A DNA stretch of 64,000 nucleotides from Paenibacillus borealis (GTDB lineage: Bacteria > Bacillota > Bacilli > Paenibacillales > Paenibacillaceae): NCBI RefSeq assembly GCF_000758665.1, contig NZ_CP009285.1, forward strand, positions 7,440,001 to 7,504,000, in the 5' to 3' direction. Position 1 is the first letter of the stretch; every line of letters starts with the position of its first letter. The position numbers and the translations under genes are program-made. Positions 51,260 to 61,183 of the stretch are shown here, piece after piece. The notes below the pieces were generated by a model. The model had not been told where the DNA came from. It ran no database searches and saw only the letters and a program-made list of their open reading frames with translations.

Positions 51260-51469
51260 TTAGCTGAACCAATTCATAACCATTGCATAATCAGAGACTG
51301 CAAAAACCAGCAGGCTCACCACCCCGAAGCCGATTGCAAATTTGTTCTTCTGCGGAGCTTTCAATAGCCGGACCACACCGATAAAAATCAGGATCGTGAA
51401 TAGAATCATAAATACATCGAAGGTATGAAATGTAGACGGTTCTTGCGCGGCAGCTTCTGCAAGCAGCAT
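51260..51469 (-). CDS. Small membrane protein (possibly DUF2759-like)
   Basis: 69 residues, ATG with GGAGGG 7 nt upstream, and a strong terminator just after: a real small gene. Two hydrophobic helices (about 20-37 and 46-64) joined by a basic loop (LLKAPQKNK). The arrangement recalls the DUF2759 family of short two-helix Bacillales proteins, but the match is loose. Function unknown. Confidence 0.7.
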   Translation of the reverse strand: MLLAEAAAQEPSTFHTFDVFMILFTILIFIGVVRLLKAPQKNKFAIGFGVVSLLVFAVSDYAMVMNWFS

Positions 51470-51899
51470 GGCAATCCCTCCCTGAAAGTGTTGTCAAGCA
51501 AGTTCATCTAATCCATATCACCTTCTATGTTATCGCTACCATTTCAGTGACGCAATAGAAATTGTCTAAAAATTATGTATTTGTCATAAAAAATATTTCT
51601 GAAGGCGGAAATGCGCTCCGATCCAGAGATATTCGTCATTGACCATCTGGAGTGATTGTGTTTGTGGTTTTCAAAGAACCGGTTCTCACTGCAACCCTTA
51701 AACAACCTCTGCTAATCATTCAACGCAAAACCCTCTCTTTGAATCTTACTGCGGACATGCTGTAGTTATGCCTGCTCCACTTGTCCGTGGCCTGCTTAAT
51801 TTGCGGCTGCGAACATGAAGCCGTACGCTACAACTCTCATTGTAAAATTCCGGACGGTGATGTTACGATCAGTCATGCAGAACTGGAGGTGCCGCCGGC
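51470..51899. other. Gene-free stretch
   Basis: 430 bp between two divergent small genes. I find no open frame with a ribosome site, no strong hairpin and no repeat shared with the rest of the window. It should hold promoters for both genes. Confidence 0.4.
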
Positions 51900-52139
51900 T
51901 TGAAATACATCGAATTCGGAATAGGAAACACATGGTTTGTACGAACGGAGACTGAGAAGCCTGATGGTACGGAGACCGAAGCACCGGGAATTATTGGTCC
52001 AATTAAATTCCGTTCCCTGTATCTCAGACTCTGGATCCGAAGAACGGTATGGATCCTGGATTCACAGGACGGCTTCAAACGAAATTCAAAAACGCGCAGT
52101 CAATTCAAAATCATCCTCGGCATCCGTAGTGAGTTGTAG
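51900..52139 (+). CDS. Small DUF3977-like protein
   Basis: 79 residues from a TTG start 9 nt after GGAGGT. Reads KYIEFGIGNTWFVRTETE, then GIIGPIKFRSLYLRLWI and ILDSQDGFK. I recognise this pattern as the DUF3977 family of short Bacillales proteins (function unknown). Soluble, beta-rich in appearance. A strong hairpin terminator follows directly, which supports it as a real gene. Confidence 0.7.
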   Translation: MKYIEFGIGNTWFVRTETEKPDGTETEAPGIIGPIKFRSLYLRLWIRRTVWILDSQDGFKRNSKTRSQFKIILGIRSEL

Positions 52140-52143
52140 TAAA

Positions 52144-52183
52144 AAATAACCCATGCCCACCTTGAGGTGGGCATGGGTTATTT
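52144..52183. terminator. Bidirectional terminator between the DUF3977-like gene and uvrA
   Basis: Perfect 18-bp stem starting AAATAACCCATG with TTGA loop, between two convergent genes. Confidence 0.93.
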
Positions 52184-52203
52184 AAGATTGGAGCTTCCTC
52201 CGG

Positions 52204-55080
52204 TTACACCGTGTCAGAGGTCTGAAGTTCAAGCGCCTCAGTACGCTCTGTGTCGCGGATGAGGACTGGCTTCAGATACCGGCCGGTGTAGGATTCCTCA
52301 ACAGTAATCAGCTTCTCCGGCGTTCCTGTCGCAAGTACAGTACCGCCGCCGCTGCCGCCTTCCGGACCCATATCAATAATGTAGTCGGCTGTCTTGATCA
52401 CATCGAGGTTATGCTCAATGACCAGCACCGATTCGCCGGAATCCACCAGACGGTGCAGTACCTCAAGCAAACGGCCGATGTCATCCACATGCAGGCCGGT
52501 TGTCGGCTCATCCAGAATGTACAGCGTCTTGCCGGTACTGCGGCGGTACAGCTCGGAAGCCAGCTTCACGCGCTGCGCTTCACCACCGGACAAGGTTGTC
52601 CCCGGCTGGCCAATGTTAATGTAACCCAGACCCACATCAAGCAGTGTCTGCATTTTACGGTGGATACGGGGAATATTCTTGAAGAATTCCGTTGCATCCT
52701 CGACGGTCATCTCCAGTACATCGGAGATGCTTTTGCCTTTATATTTCACTTCCAGCGTTTCGCGGTTATACCGTTTGCCTTTGCAGACTTCACAGGGCAC
52801 ATACACATCCGGCAGGAAGTGCATCTCAATCTTGATAATTCCGTCTCCACGGCAAGCCTCACAGCGGCCGCCCTTCACATTGAAGCTGAAGCGTCCCTTC
52901 TGGAAGCCGCGTACCTTGGCCTCATTGGTCTTGGAGAACAGGTCGCGGATATCATCGAACACGCCTGTATACGTGGCCGGATTGGAACGTGGTGTACGCC
53001 CGATTGGTGACTGGTCAATCTCGATTACTTTATCCAGATTCTCCAGACCGCGGATTTCTTTATGCAGGCCGGGACGGACCTTGACGGCCTTGTTGAGCTG
53101 GCGTGCCAGGCTCTTGTAGAGAATCTCGTTAATGAGCGAGGATTTACCGGAACCGGATACTCCGGTTACCGCTGTAAAGACACCAAGCGGAATCTTCACA
53201 TTCACATTCTTCAGGTTATTCTCTTTGGCACCGCGGATCTCGATCCAACGTTCATTATCGGTAGGACGGCGTTTAGTAGTGACAGGGATGAATTTGCGTC
53301 CGCTTAAGTATTCGCCGGTCAGAGAGTTCGGATCGTTCATGATCTCCTGTGGTGTACCTTGAGCAATCACTTGTCCGCCATGTATTCCGGCACCGGGACC
53401 AATATCGATAATATAGTCGGCAGCCATCATGGTATCCTCATCATGCTCAACGACGATCAGCGTATTGCCCAGATCGCGCATATGAGCCAGCGTGGCAATC
53501 AGCCGGTCATTATCCCGCTGATGAAGCCCAATGCTCGGCTCATCCAGAATATACAGGACACCCATCAGACTGGAGCCAATCTGTGTAGCCAGCCTGATCC
53601 GCTGCGCCTCACCGCCGGATAACGAGCCTGCTGCGCGGCTGAGCGTCAGATAGTTCAGCCCTACATTCACGAGGAACCCTAAGCGGCTGCTGATTTCCTT
53701 AAGAATCAGATTGGCAATGGCTGTTTCTTTCTCACTGAGCTTGAGATTCTCGAAGAAGTCTAGACAATCTCCAATCGAAAGATCCGTAACATCGGCAACA
53801 TTCTGCTGATTAATCGTCACGGCCAGAATCTCTTTCTTCAGTCTTTTGCCTTTGCACACATGGCATGGCTTAGCGCTCATGAAGCCTTCGATAAACTCGC
53901 GGATGCCTTCGGAGGCCGTATCGCGGTAGCGGCGCTCCAGATTTGGGATGATCCCTTCAAAAGCAACGAGTGCATCCTTACGCTGGCCGAAGTCGTTCTC
54001 ATAGCGGAAGCGGATCTTCTCACTGCCCGTTCCGTGCAGCAGCTTGGTCATATGCTCCGGCGACAGGCTGCTGACCGGCACATTCTGCGGAATTTTGAAA
54101 TGCTCACACACCGATTTCAGGAACTGCGGATAATAGTTCGACGTACTGCCTGTCCAGGCCAAGAAAGCACCTTCTTCGATCGACTTCTCCGCATCCGGTA
54201 TCAGCAGATCCGGATCGACCACCATCTTCACACCAAGCCCGTCACATTCCGTGCAGGCCCCAAACGGGCTGTTGAACGAGAACATGCGCGGAGCAAGTTC
54301 TTCTATACTGAATCCGCAAACCGGGCAGGCAAAGCTTGCGCTGAATAAAAGCTCTTCCTGGCCCATCACATCGACCAGAATCTGACCGCCTGACAGCTTC
54401 AGTGCGGTCTCTAACGAATCGGTAAGACGGGTTTCTATATCATCCTTAATGACAATCCGGTCGACAACAACTTCGATCGTATGCTTCTTATTCTTCTCCA
54501 GTACAATATCTTCCGTAACTTCGCGCAGCTCACCGTCAACACGCACACGGACGAAACCTTGCTTGGAGATATCCGTGAACAAGCCCTTATGTTCACCCTT
54601 ACGGCCGGAAATTACCGGTGCCAGAATCTGCAGACGGGTCTTCTCCGGATATTGCATAATCCGGTCGACCATCTGCTCGACCGTCTGGGAAGTAATCTCT
54701 ATGCCATGATCCGGACAATGGGGATGTCCGACCCGGGCAAAGAGCAGCCGCAGATAGTCATAAATTTCTGTAACCGTACCTACAGTCGAACGCGGGTTAC
54801 GGCTTGTGGTCTTCTGGTCAATTGATATCGCCGGGGATAGCCCGTCAATGGAATCCACATCCGGCTTCTCCATCTGGCCCAGGAACTGGCGGGCATACGC
54901 AGACAGCGATTCAACATAACGGCGCTGGCCCTCGGCATATATGGTATCGAATGCCAAAGATGATTTACCCGAGCCGCTCAGTCCCGTCAGCACGACGAAG
55001 CGGTCACGCGGAATCGTTACGTCGATGTTCTTGAGATTATGGGCCCTTGCGCCCTTGATTATTATGCTTTCGTTCGCCAA
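52204..55080 (-). CDS. uvrA: Excinuclease ABC subunit A
   Basis: 958 residues, TTG start with GGAGAGG 7 nt upstream. Two ABC modules: Walker [10 protein letters not shown] near residue 32 and GVSGSGKSS near 645; signatures [12 protein letters not shown] and [12 protein letters not shown]. Zinc modules CPVCGFSI...CTECDG and CEACRGDG...CEVCKGK. Known role: finds DNA damage with UvrB. Normally it follows uvrB closely; here a 549-bp repeat-rich spacer intervenes, so it may need its own promoter. Confidence 0.97.
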   Translation of the reverse strand: MANESIIIKGARAHNLKNIDVTIPRDRFVVLTGLSGSGKSSLAFDTIYAEGQRRYVESLSAYARQFLGQMEKPDVDSIDGLSPAISIDQKTTSRNPRSTVGTVTEIYDYLRLLFARVGHPHCPDHGIEITSQTVEQMVDRIMQYPEKTRLQILAPVISGRKGEHKGLFTDISKQGFVRVRVDGELREVTEDIVLEKNKKHTIEVVVDRIVIKDDIETRLTDSLETALKLSGGQILVDVMGQEELLFSASFACPVCGFSIEELAPRMFSFNSPFGACTECDGLGVKMVVDPDLLIPDAEKSIEEGAFLAWTGSTSNYYPQFLKSVCEHFKIPQNVPVSSLSPEHMTKLLHGTGSEKIRFRYENDFGQRKDALVAFEGIIPNLERRYRDTASEGIREFIEGFMSAKPCHVCKGKRLKKEILAVTINQQNVADVTDLSIGDCLDFFENLKLSEKETAIANLILKEISSRLGFLVNVGLNYLTLSRAAGSLSGGEAQRIRLATQIGSSLMGVLYILDEPSIGLHQRDNDRLIATLAHMRDLGNTLIVVEHDEDTMMAADYIIDIGPGAGIHGGQVIAQGTPQEIMNDPNSLTGEYLSGRKFIPVTTKRRPTDNERWIEIRGAKENNLKNVNVKIPLGVFTAVTGVSGSGKSSLINEILYKSLARQLNKAVKVRPGLHKEIRGLENLDKVIEIDQSPIGRTPRSNPATYTGVFDDIRDLFSKTNEAKVRGFQKGRFSFNVKGGRCEACRGDGIIKIEMHFLPDVYVPCEVCKGKRYNRETLEVKYKGKSISDVLEMTVEDATEFFKNIPRIHRKMQTLLDVGLGYINIGQPGTTLSGGEAQRVKLASELYRRSTGKTLYILDEPTTGLHVDDIGRLLEVLHRLVDSGESVLVIEHNLDVIKTADYIIDMGPEGGSGGGTVLATGTPEKLITVEESYTGRYLKPVLIRDTERTEALELQTSDTV

Positions 55081-55129
55081 CGGTACCTCTCCTTTATAAA
55101 AAAACTATTTCAAAAGCTAGTTTTTATAT

Positions 55130-55235
55130 TTTTATTTCAATAGTTCAAAACAAAAGTTCAAATACAAAAATTCTAAATCAAAATTCTAATTCAAAAATTC
55201 AAATTCAAAAATTCAAATTCAAAACCAGTTCAAAA
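55130..55235. repeat. AT-rich direct repeats upstream of uvrA
   Basis: A run of units built on ATTCAAATTCAAAA and TTCAAAA (two exact 14-mers near 55195-55222, looser copies upstream). No coding content. It lies directly upstream of the uvrA ribosome site. Confidence 0.7.
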
Positions 55236-55255
55236 TATTTTCGATCCCTCCCAAA

Positions 55256-55275
55256 CCCTCCCTTCCAAGGGAGGG
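55256..55275. other. Short perfect hairpin in the uvrB-uvrA spacer
   Basis: Arms CCCTCCCTT and AAGGGAGGG with a 2-nt loop, inside a GC-rich stretch (55245-55330). No T tail on the minus side, where an AT run with few T tracts follows, so termination is uncertain. Confidence 0.5.
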
Positions 55276-55455
55276 CCCCAAGGGTTGCACCCTCTGGACA
55301 CCCGCAAGCTTGGCGGAAGGAGTTAGGACTAGGATGGAATTGGCTACTGGGGCAATGGGAGCGCTAGTCCCTACGGGACCGCTATACTGCTAGAGCAGGA
55401 TACGGCTTAGAGCAGGGCTTAGAGCAGATACGGCTCGCTGCTGCTTGCCGGTAAC

Positions 55456-55555
55456 GCTGTCCCGTCGGGATGCGCGAAGGGCTTAACTGCAGGCTGTCCC
55501 TGCGGGATACGCGAAGTGCGTAAGTGCAGCTGTCCCTGCGGGATGCGCGAAGGGC
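55456..55555. repeat. 36-37 bp tandem repeat (about 2.7 copies)
   Basis: Units start at 55456, 55493 and 55529, each opening GCTGTCCC and containing CGGGATGCGCGAAG with small variation; each has the mini-hairpin TCCC-TGC-GGGA. A minus-strand frame through it gives repeated SRIPQGQ but no ribosome site, so I do not call a gene. Confidence 0.8.
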
Positions 55556-55629
55556 AATCTATCTTCAAAAAGAACGGCCAGTGAAGCGCCGTTCCGTGAT
55601 TATTAAGTGTAAATGCTGGCGGGGCCAGC

Positions 55630-57621
55630 TTACTCTGCACGCAGTTCGAGTAAAGCATCGCGCAGCTCGGCGGCGCGTTCGAATTGCAGGTTCTTGGCCG
55701 CGTCCTTCATCTCGGCCTCCAGACGCTGCATCAGGCTCTGCTTGTCTTTCTTGCTTAGCTTGCCGCCAACACCGGTGAGGTAATCGGCCTTCGACTCGGC
55801 CACTTTGGTGGCCTCGATGATGTCACGCACTTTCTTGTTGATTGTCGTAGGGGTGATGCCGTGCTTCTCATTATGGGCAATCTGAATTTCACGGCGGCGC
55901 TGGGTTTCGCTCATCGCCTTCTCCATGGAATCCGTAATACGGTCGCCGTACAGAATGACACGTCCATCAGAGTTACGGGCCGCCCGGCCGATCGTCTGAA
56001 TGAGCGAACGCTCGGAGCGGAGGAAGCCTTCCTTATCGGCATCGAGGATGGCGACAAGGGAGACCTCCGGCAGGTCAAGACCCTCTCTTAATAAGTTAAT
56101 ACCCACCAGTACATGGAACGTACCGAGCCGGAGATCACGCAGGATGGCCATCCGCTCCAACGTCTTGATATCGGAGTGCATGTACCGCACCTTAATCCCG
56201 ATTTCCTTGAAGTAATCGGTCAGGTCCTCGGACATCTTCTTCGTAAGTGTTGTAACGAGTACACGTTCATCACGTTCTACACGGTCACGGATTTCACTGA
56301 TCAGATCATCGATCTGCCCCTCTGTAGGGCGTACTTCAATAATCGGATCAAGCAGGCCGGTAGGACGGATAATCTGCTGCACCATAGTATCGCAGTGCTC
56401 CATCTCGTAAGGTCCCGGTGTAGCTGAAACATATACAATCTGGTTCACTTTCTCTTCGAATTCCTCGAACTGCAGCGGACGGTTATCCAGCGCGGACGGG
56501 AGGCGGAAGCCATGCTCCACCAGCACGGTCTTACGCGCACGGTCACCATTGTACATAGCCCGGATCTGCGGCAGCGTTGCATGGGACTCATCAATAACAA
56601 TCAGCATATCATCCGGGAAGTAATCCATTAAGGTATATGGAGTCGCTCCCGGCTCACGGAAGGTGAGCGGTCCGGAATAGTTCTCGATACCGGAGCAGAA
56701 GCCCACTTCCTTCATCATCTCAATATCATAACGGGTCCGCTGCTCCAGGCGCTGGGCTTCCAGCAGCTTGCCCGCATCACGAAGCACGGCCAGCCGTTCC
56801 TCAAGCTCCCGCTCAATGTTGATAATAGCTACACGCATTGTTTCTTCCTGGGTAACAAAGTGCGAAGCCGGGAAGATCGCTATATGATCGCGCTCACCAA
56901 TCAGCTCTCCAGTGAGAACATCAATCTCGGTAATGCGCTCTATCTCATCTCCGAACAGCTCCACACGGATCGCATGCTCCCCCTGTGAAGCCGGGAAGAT
57001 CTCGACTACATCACCGCGCACCCGGAACGTCCCGCGTACGAAGTTAATATCATTGCGCTGGTACTGGATATCCACGAGCCGGCTGAGAATCTGATTGCGC
57101 GGCTTCTCCATCCCTACCCGCAGTGTCAAAAGCATGCTTCCATATTCCTGCGGCGAACCGAGGCCGTAAATGCAGGACACACTCGCAACAATAATAACGT
57201 CACGCCGTTCAAACAACGAACTGGTGGCAGAGTGGCGGAGCTTATCAATTTCTTCATTTATGCTGGAATCTTTCTCTATGAAGGTATCGGAGGAAGGAAT
57301 GTACGCCTCAGGCTGGTAGTAATCGTAGTAACTGACGAAGTAGTCAACGGAATTGTTCGGAAAAAACTCTTTGAACTCACTCGCCAGCTGCGCAGCAAGC
57401 GTCTTGTTGTGCGCTATAACCAGCGTCGGGCGGTTCAGTTTGGAAATCACTTGTGCGATGGTAAAGGTCTTACCTGTACCTGTCGCTCCCAGCAGCGTCT
57501 GGTGCTTCTTGCCCTGCCGGATGCCGTCCAATAATTCTTCTATGGCATGAGGCTGATCGCCCTGGGGTGTATACTCGGACTCCAGTTCAAATGTCTTTGT
57601 ACTGACGACAATATCACTCAT
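55630..57621 (-). CDS. uvrB: Excinuclease ABC subunit B
   Basis: 663 residues, ATG after GGGGAGA. Walker A GATGTGKT near residue 45, beta-hairpin region [47 protein letters not shown], and a C-terminal UVR motif ([18 protein letters not shown]) for UvrC contact. Known role: helicase-like damage verification. Preceded by an SOS-type promoter at 57719-57767. Confidence 0.97.
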   Translation of the reverse strand: MSDIVVSTKTFELESEYTPQGDQPHAIEELLDGIRQGKKHQTLLGATGTGKTFTIAQVISKLNRPTLVIAHNKTLAAQLASEFKEFFPNNSVDYFVSYYDYYQPEAYIPSSDTFIEKDSSINEEIDKLRHSATSSLFERRDVIIVASVSCIYGLGSPQEYGSMLLTLRVGMEKPRNQILSRLVDIQYQRNDINFVRGTFRVRGDVVEIFPASQGEHAIRVELFGDEIERITEIDVLTGELIGERDHIAIFPASHFVTQEETMRVAIINIERELEERLAVLRDAGKLLEAQRLEQRTRYDIEMMKEVGFCSGIENYSGPLTFREPGATPYTLMDYFPDDMLIVIDESHATLPQIRAMYNGDRARKTVLVEHGFRLPSALDNRPLQFEEFEEKVNQIVYVSATPGPYEMEHCDTMVQQIIRPTGLLDPIIEVRPTEGQIDDLISEIRDRVERDERVLVTTLTKKMSEDLTDYFKEIGIKVRYMHSDIKTLERMAILRDLRLGTFHVLVGINLLREGLDLPEVSLVAILDADKEGFLRSERSLIQTIGRAARNSDGRVILYGDRITDSMEKAMSETQRRREIQIAHNEKHGITPTTINKKVRDIIEATKVAESKADYLTGVGGKLSKKDKQSLMQRLEAEMKDAAKNLQFERAAELRDALLELRAE

Positions 57622-57718
57622 TTGCCCGTCTCCCCTCTATCGTCTAAAATATATGAATATATTATAATTGTAGCCCTAATGGTTGCCTATCCATACCGTA
57701 CTGAAAAATATGGAAGAT

Positions 57719-57767
57719 AGGAATACACGTTCCCGTTTATTATACAGCGTTGCCCAGATTGATGCAA
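57719..57767 (-). promoter_or_regulatory. uvrB promoter with LexA-like box
   Basis: On the minus strand TTGCAT (57767-57762), a 17-bp spacer and TATAAT with extended TG (57744-57739). Four bp further on, 57733-57720 reads GGAACGTGTATTCC, an 11-of-12 match to GAAC-N4-GTTC. uvrB is LexA-controlled in Bacillus; the location on the start region fits repression. Confidence 0.75.
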
Positions 57768-57802
57768 ACCATAATATATAGAAATTTAAGGAGCCTGAAC
57801 TT

Positions 57803-58591
57803 ATGGATATCACTTCAATTATCGGCCTGCTGGCAGGCATTGCCGCAATGATCGGCGGCTTTCTCTGGGAGGGCGGGAGCCTATCCGGACTGCTGCAGCT
57901 GAATGCCGCGCTAATCGTATTTGGAGGCACGCTTGCCGCTGTACTCATCAGTTTTCCGGCCTCCAGATTACGCAGCGTACCGGCCGCTCTGCGCCTGGCA
58001 TTCGGCAGGCATCCCGACACCACTCAGGAGAAAGCCGAAGAGCTGATCTCCATGGCTGCAATTACTCGGCGCGGGGGGGTGCTCGCACTGGAGAAGAGAG
58101 CGGAGGAGCATCCCGATACTTTTACCCGCGAAGGGCTCTTCCTTATTGTCGACGGCAACGATCCGGATCAGGTCCGGCAAATCCTAGAGCTGGAGATGGA
58201 CGCCAAGGAACTGAAGTATGAAGGCTATGCCAAAATCTTCGAAGCCGCCGGCGGCTATGCTCCCACTATGGGCATCATCGGCACCGTAATGGGATTGATA
58301 CGGGTACTCAGCAATCTGACGGACCCTTCTAATCTGGGGGCCTCGATCGCCGTAGCTTTTACAGCAACGCTCTATGGCGTAGCCAGTGCTAATCTTATAT
58401 TTTTACCCATCGCCTCCAAAATCAAATCCCGCAGCCAAAGCGAACTGGGCAGTATGGAGATGTTGCTTGTCGGTATCCTGTCCCTGCAGAATGGGGATCA
58501 TCCACACCTGGTTCGCAAAAAACTGACTGCCTTTATTCCCGATATCTCCCCGAGACGCAGCAGCAATAACAACCCGGGAGACCCGCTATGA
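57803..58591 (+). CDS. motA: Flagellar motor stator protein MotA
   Basis: 262 residues, ATG after AAGGAG. Four membrane helices (two near the N-terminus, two at about 150-200) around a large cytoplasmic loop. The last pair carries GGYAPTMGIIGTVMGLI and FTATLYGVASANLIFLPIASKIK, the MotA signature with the proton-path Pro. Known role: stator ring around MotB. ATGA overlap with motB. Divergent from uvrB. No other flagellar gene nearby. Confidence 0.93.
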   Translation: MDITSIIGLLAGIAAMIGGFLWEGGSLSGLLQLNAALIVFGGTLAAVLISFPASRLRSVPAALRLAFGRHPDTTQEKAEELISMAAITRRGGVLALEKRAEEHPDTFTREGLFLIVDGNDPDQVRQILELEMDAKELKYEGYAKIFEAAGGYAPTMGIIGTVMGLIRVLSNLTDPSNLGASIAVAFTATLYGVASANLIFLPIASKIKSRSQSELGSMEMLLVGILSLQNGDHPHLVRKKLTAFIPDISPRRSSNNNPGDPL

Positions 58592-59475
58592 GACAAAGAA
58601 ACCGCCGCCAGGGGCGTAGTGGAGGTAAGGAGAACCGGGACCGCTGGATGATTACCTATGCGGATCTGATTACACTTCTGCTCATTTTTTTCATCATCCT
58701 GTATGCCATGAGCAGTCTGGATACGCAAAAATACGCGATCGTTACCGGGTCACTGTCTGATACCTTTAAGAGCGGTCCTTCTGTGCTTGAAGGCGGAAAT
58801 GGAGTGCTGGATGGTAATCAGGGGAACACCGGAGCAGCAGTCTCGAATGAACAAGAAGCTGGCGGCAGCGCTGATGGCGGTCTGTCTTCCGGCGGCAATG
58901 GGAATGGGAATGGTTCAAACGGAACGGGCACGGATCCCTCCGGGCAAAACGGGGAGACTGCCGAACACCAGCCTTCGGCGCGTGAGCTCGCTTTTCGTGA
59001 GCAGGAGGCCAAACTGGCCGCGCTGATGGGTGTAATCACCAAATACGTGGAGGATAACAACCTTGGAGAGCAGATCTTTGTGGCGGATAAACCGCAGGGC
59101 ATTGCCATCACGCTTAGCGACCGGTTCCTGTTCGATGCCGGCAAAGCTGAACTGAAATCGCCTGCCTTCCCGGCACTGCGCCAGCTATCCGGCCTGTTCC
59201 GCGGAATCGGTGCCACGATCAGCATCGAGGGACATACCGACAATGTTCCGGTAACCGCCGCTTCAGATTACACAGATAACTGGGAGCTATCCGGCGCCCG
59301 GGCATTGTCCGTCCTGCGCTTCTTCCTGGATAACGAGGGGCTTAGCCCCGATACTTTCCAATATGCCGGCTACGCGGATACCAGACCTGCCTACAATAAC
59401 GCTACCGTTGAAGGACGGCAAAAGAACCGCCGGGTCGAACTTATTGTCCTGCGGCAGCTTCAGGAGGAAGAATAA
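58588..59475 (+). CDS. motB: Flagellar motor stator protein MotB
   Basis: 295 residues, ATG overlapping the motA stop. One membrane helix with the ion-binding Asp26 (TYADLITLLLIFFIILYAMSS). The OmpA-like peptidoglycan-binding domain (about 165-290) has FDAGKAELKS, IEGHTDNVPV, LSGARALSVLRFF and RRVELIVL. Between them is an unusually Gly/Ser/Asn-rich linker (about 60-130). The residue 11 after the Asp, Val in proton MotB and Leu in sodium MotS, is Ile here, so the coupling ion cannot be called. Confidence 0.92.
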   Translation: MRQRNRRQGRSGGKENRDRWMITYADLITLLLIFFIILYAMSSLDTQKYAIVTGSLSDTFKSGPSVLEGGNGVLDGNQGNTGAAVSNEQEAGGSADGGLSSGGNGNGNGSNGTGTDPSGQNGETAEHQPSARELAFREQEAKLAALMGVITKYVEDNNLGEQIFVADKPQGIAITLSDRFLFDAGKAELKSPAFPALRQLSGLFRGIGATISIEGHTDNVPVTAASDYTDNWELSGARALSVLRFFLDNEGLSPDTFQYAGYADTRPAYNNATVEGRQKNRRVELIVLRQLQEEE

Positions 59476-59559
59476 CACGTATCCGCAAGCGAATCAGCTC
59501 AGAGATCAGCAGATGAGAAGGCACGGCAACCATTTGCTAATATAAGGAGATTGAACGCT

Positions 59560-60192
59560 ATGCAGACTACAAACGGAACGACACCGGATGCCACCCGTTT
59601 TCTCTATTTTCTGCGGCAGCTGGTTTCGCTGATCATGATTGTTTTTGCTCAGGGAATAATTACCTTCTTCATTGGTTTATTATCTGTATTCATGATGTTC
59701 TTCTCCTCCAATTACTTCTGGGGGGACTTGGCTCATGTTTATCCACCCGATAAACTAATGTATATAGGCATTGACTTCCTCATGGCCGGCGCAGCCTTTG
59801 CCTTGCCTTGGCTCGGGGTCTGGTGGATGCTGTACGGGTTGTCCGAGGATGGACGTATCCGCTGCTTCCCGCTCCTTCTGCTCTTTGCTTACTTGACGTT
59901 TGTTATCCTCTTCCTGCAGATTAATCCGGTCTATAACCCGGAAGCCATGATCCCTTCCTCCGCCGGAGAATCCACATTTCTGGTTTGTATGGGTATGTCT
60001 GCCGTGGTGCTTTTCCCGTTTTATTCGGCTGGTGTGTATTACTTCGTGCTCAAACCCAATGCCCGTCCCAGAAAAAGATACCGGTTTCTATTGCTGTGCC
60101 TTATCTTTGCCGTTGCTGGCCTGGCTCTATTGCCCGCCCTTTGGCACTTGGCTCCCAGCATTTATCCGGGGCTGCTTAGCTTTCCGGAATGA
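59560..60192 (+). CDS. Unknown five-helix membrane protein
   Basis: 210 residues from the ATG at 59560, 9 nt after AAGGAGA. Hydrophobic helices at about 18-45, 68-90, 102-120, 137-160 and 172-195. I do not recognise a family and see no catalytic motif. Same strand as motB, 84 bp on, so possibly cotranscribed, but no link to motility is evident. Confidence 0.75.
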   Translation: MQTTNGTTPDATRFLYFLRQLVSLIMIVFAQGIITFFIGLLSVFMMFFSSNYFWGDLAHVYPPDKLMYIGIDFLMAGAAFALPWLGVWWMLYGLSEDGRIRCFPLLLLFAYLTFVILFLQINPVYNPEAMIPSSAGESTFLVCMGMSAVVLFPFYSAGVYYFVLKPNARPRKRYRFLLLCLIFAVAGLALLPALWHLAPSIYPGLLSFPE

Positions 60193-60206
60193 TACGTAAA
60201 GACAAA

Positions 60207-60263
60207 AAGACAGACCTCTCACATTAGTGACATCTAATGTAACAAGAGAAGCCTGCCGTTTTT
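60207..60263. terminator. Terminator between the membrane protein and gcvH
   Basis: Nested hairpin: inner ACATTA/TAATGT, outer CAGACCTCTC/GAGAAGCCTG, with A and T runs outside. Serves both convergent genes. Confidence 0.65.
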
Positions 60264-60325
60264 AGCCGGTTAGTACATCCAGTTAAACCATTTATTCTAA
60301 AATCCGAGTACATAAACGCTTGAAA

Positions 60326-60718
60326 CTATTCCCCAACCAATTCCTTATAAGCAGCCGCATCCAGCAGGCCCGACACTGCATCCGCGAACTCAACATCTAG
60401 CTCCAGCTCAAAAATCCATCCCCCGCCGTAAGGCTGGTCGTTGATCAGTTCCGGGCTGGATTCGAGTGCGTCGTTGATCTTGGTAACCTTGCCGGATACC
60501 GGCGAGTACAGCTCTGACACTGTCTTAACGGACTCAATGCTGCCTACGCTGTCGCCTGCGGAAATGGCTGCACCGACTTCCGGAAACTCTACAAACACGA
60601 TGTCGCCCAATAAATGCTGCGCATGATCCGTAATCCCCACACGTACTACGCGTCCTTCACCCTGCTGTGCCCATTCATGCTCTTCGCTGTATAGCAGGTT
60701 GTCCAACACTTCACTCAT
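60326..60718 (-). CDS. gcvH: Glycine cleavage system H protein
   Basis: 130 residues from the ATG at 60718 (AGAGG about 10 nt upstream), giving MSEVLDNLLYSEEHEW. Biotinyl/lipoyl fold with VGITDHAQHLLGDIVFVEFPEVG and the lipoylated Lys65 in GSIESVKTVSELYSP. Known role: carries the aminomethyl group between P, T and L proteins and distributes lipoate. Encoded on the opposite strand from gcvT-gcvPA-gcvPB, so not under the riboswitch. Confidence 0.96.
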   Translation of the reverse strand: MSEVLDNLLYSEEHEWAQQGEGRVVRVGITDHAQHLLGDIVFVEFPEVGAAISAGDSVGSIESVKTVSELYSPVSGKVTKINDALESSPELINDQPYGGGWIFELELDVEFADAVSGLLDAAAYKELVGE

Positions 60719-60842
60719 TTCCAAGCCGCCTCTTTTCCACATTTGGAGTTCTAAATTTAGTTATAGCCTAAGTTATGACCTTGCCTAATGTCAATATAAC
60801 TGACAGGAAAATTAAATTTGTCATCTTTTTGACGTTTTTTGA

Positions 60843-60872
60843 TTGACAGCGTGCTTGTAAACCCGGTTTAAT
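60843..60872 (+). promoter_or_regulatory. Promoter of the gcv operon
   Basis: TTGACA (60843-60848), an 18-bp spacer, TTTAAT (60867-60872), about 40 bp before the riboswitch. Confidence 0.7.
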
Positions 60873-60904
60873 GGAGTCAGTAGAAAAACATATCGTTTGC
60901 GAAT

Positions 60905-61105
60905 GATGGCATAGGGAGAGACTGACCCTCAGGGGACAGCGCCGAAGGAGTAAGCCCGGGATGGGTGAATCTCTCAGGCAAAAGGACCTTTGCCGGACGC
61001 ATCTCTGGAGAGCATCCACAGCCTGCAATGCAGGAAACGGATCACCAACGGGGAAACCTGCGGGCAGGATAGCAGGGTAACTCTCAGGTACAAAGGACAG
61101 AGCGA
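60905..61105 (+). ncRNA. Tandem glycine riboswitch
   Basis: Two aptamers in series. The first (about 60914-60992) has GGAGAGAC, GCGCCGAAGGAG, GGGTGAATCTCTCAGGCAAAAGGAC. The second (about 61003-61100) has CTCTGGAGAG, CACCAACGGGGAAACC and AACTCTCAGGTACAAAGGACAGAG. These are the conserved glycine-aptamer blocks. A terminator follows, so glycine is expected to turn the genes on. Confidence 0.95.
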
Positions 61106-61155
61106 AAGTCAATTTATGCGACTCGTGCATAATGGCTTTCGCCTGTCCTTTTTCT
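61093..61155 (+). terminator. Riboswitch expression platform terminator
   Basis: Long stem AGGACAGAGCGAAAG/CTTTCGCCTGTCCT followed by TTTTCT. Its 5' arm overlaps the last conserved block of aptamer II, so aptamer folding and termination exclude each other. Confidence 0.9.
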
Positions 61156-61183
61156 CATGTAATCAGACCAAGGGAGTGACAAG

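Noticed and set aside
55130..55555. CRISPR array
   Set aside because: The repeats are contiguous without unique spacers and no cas genes are present.
55419..55658. 79-codon minus-strand frame through the tandem repeat, with repeated SRIPQGQ
   Set aside because: It exists only because the 36-37 bp repeat is open in one frame, overlaps the uvrB 3' end and has no ribosome site.
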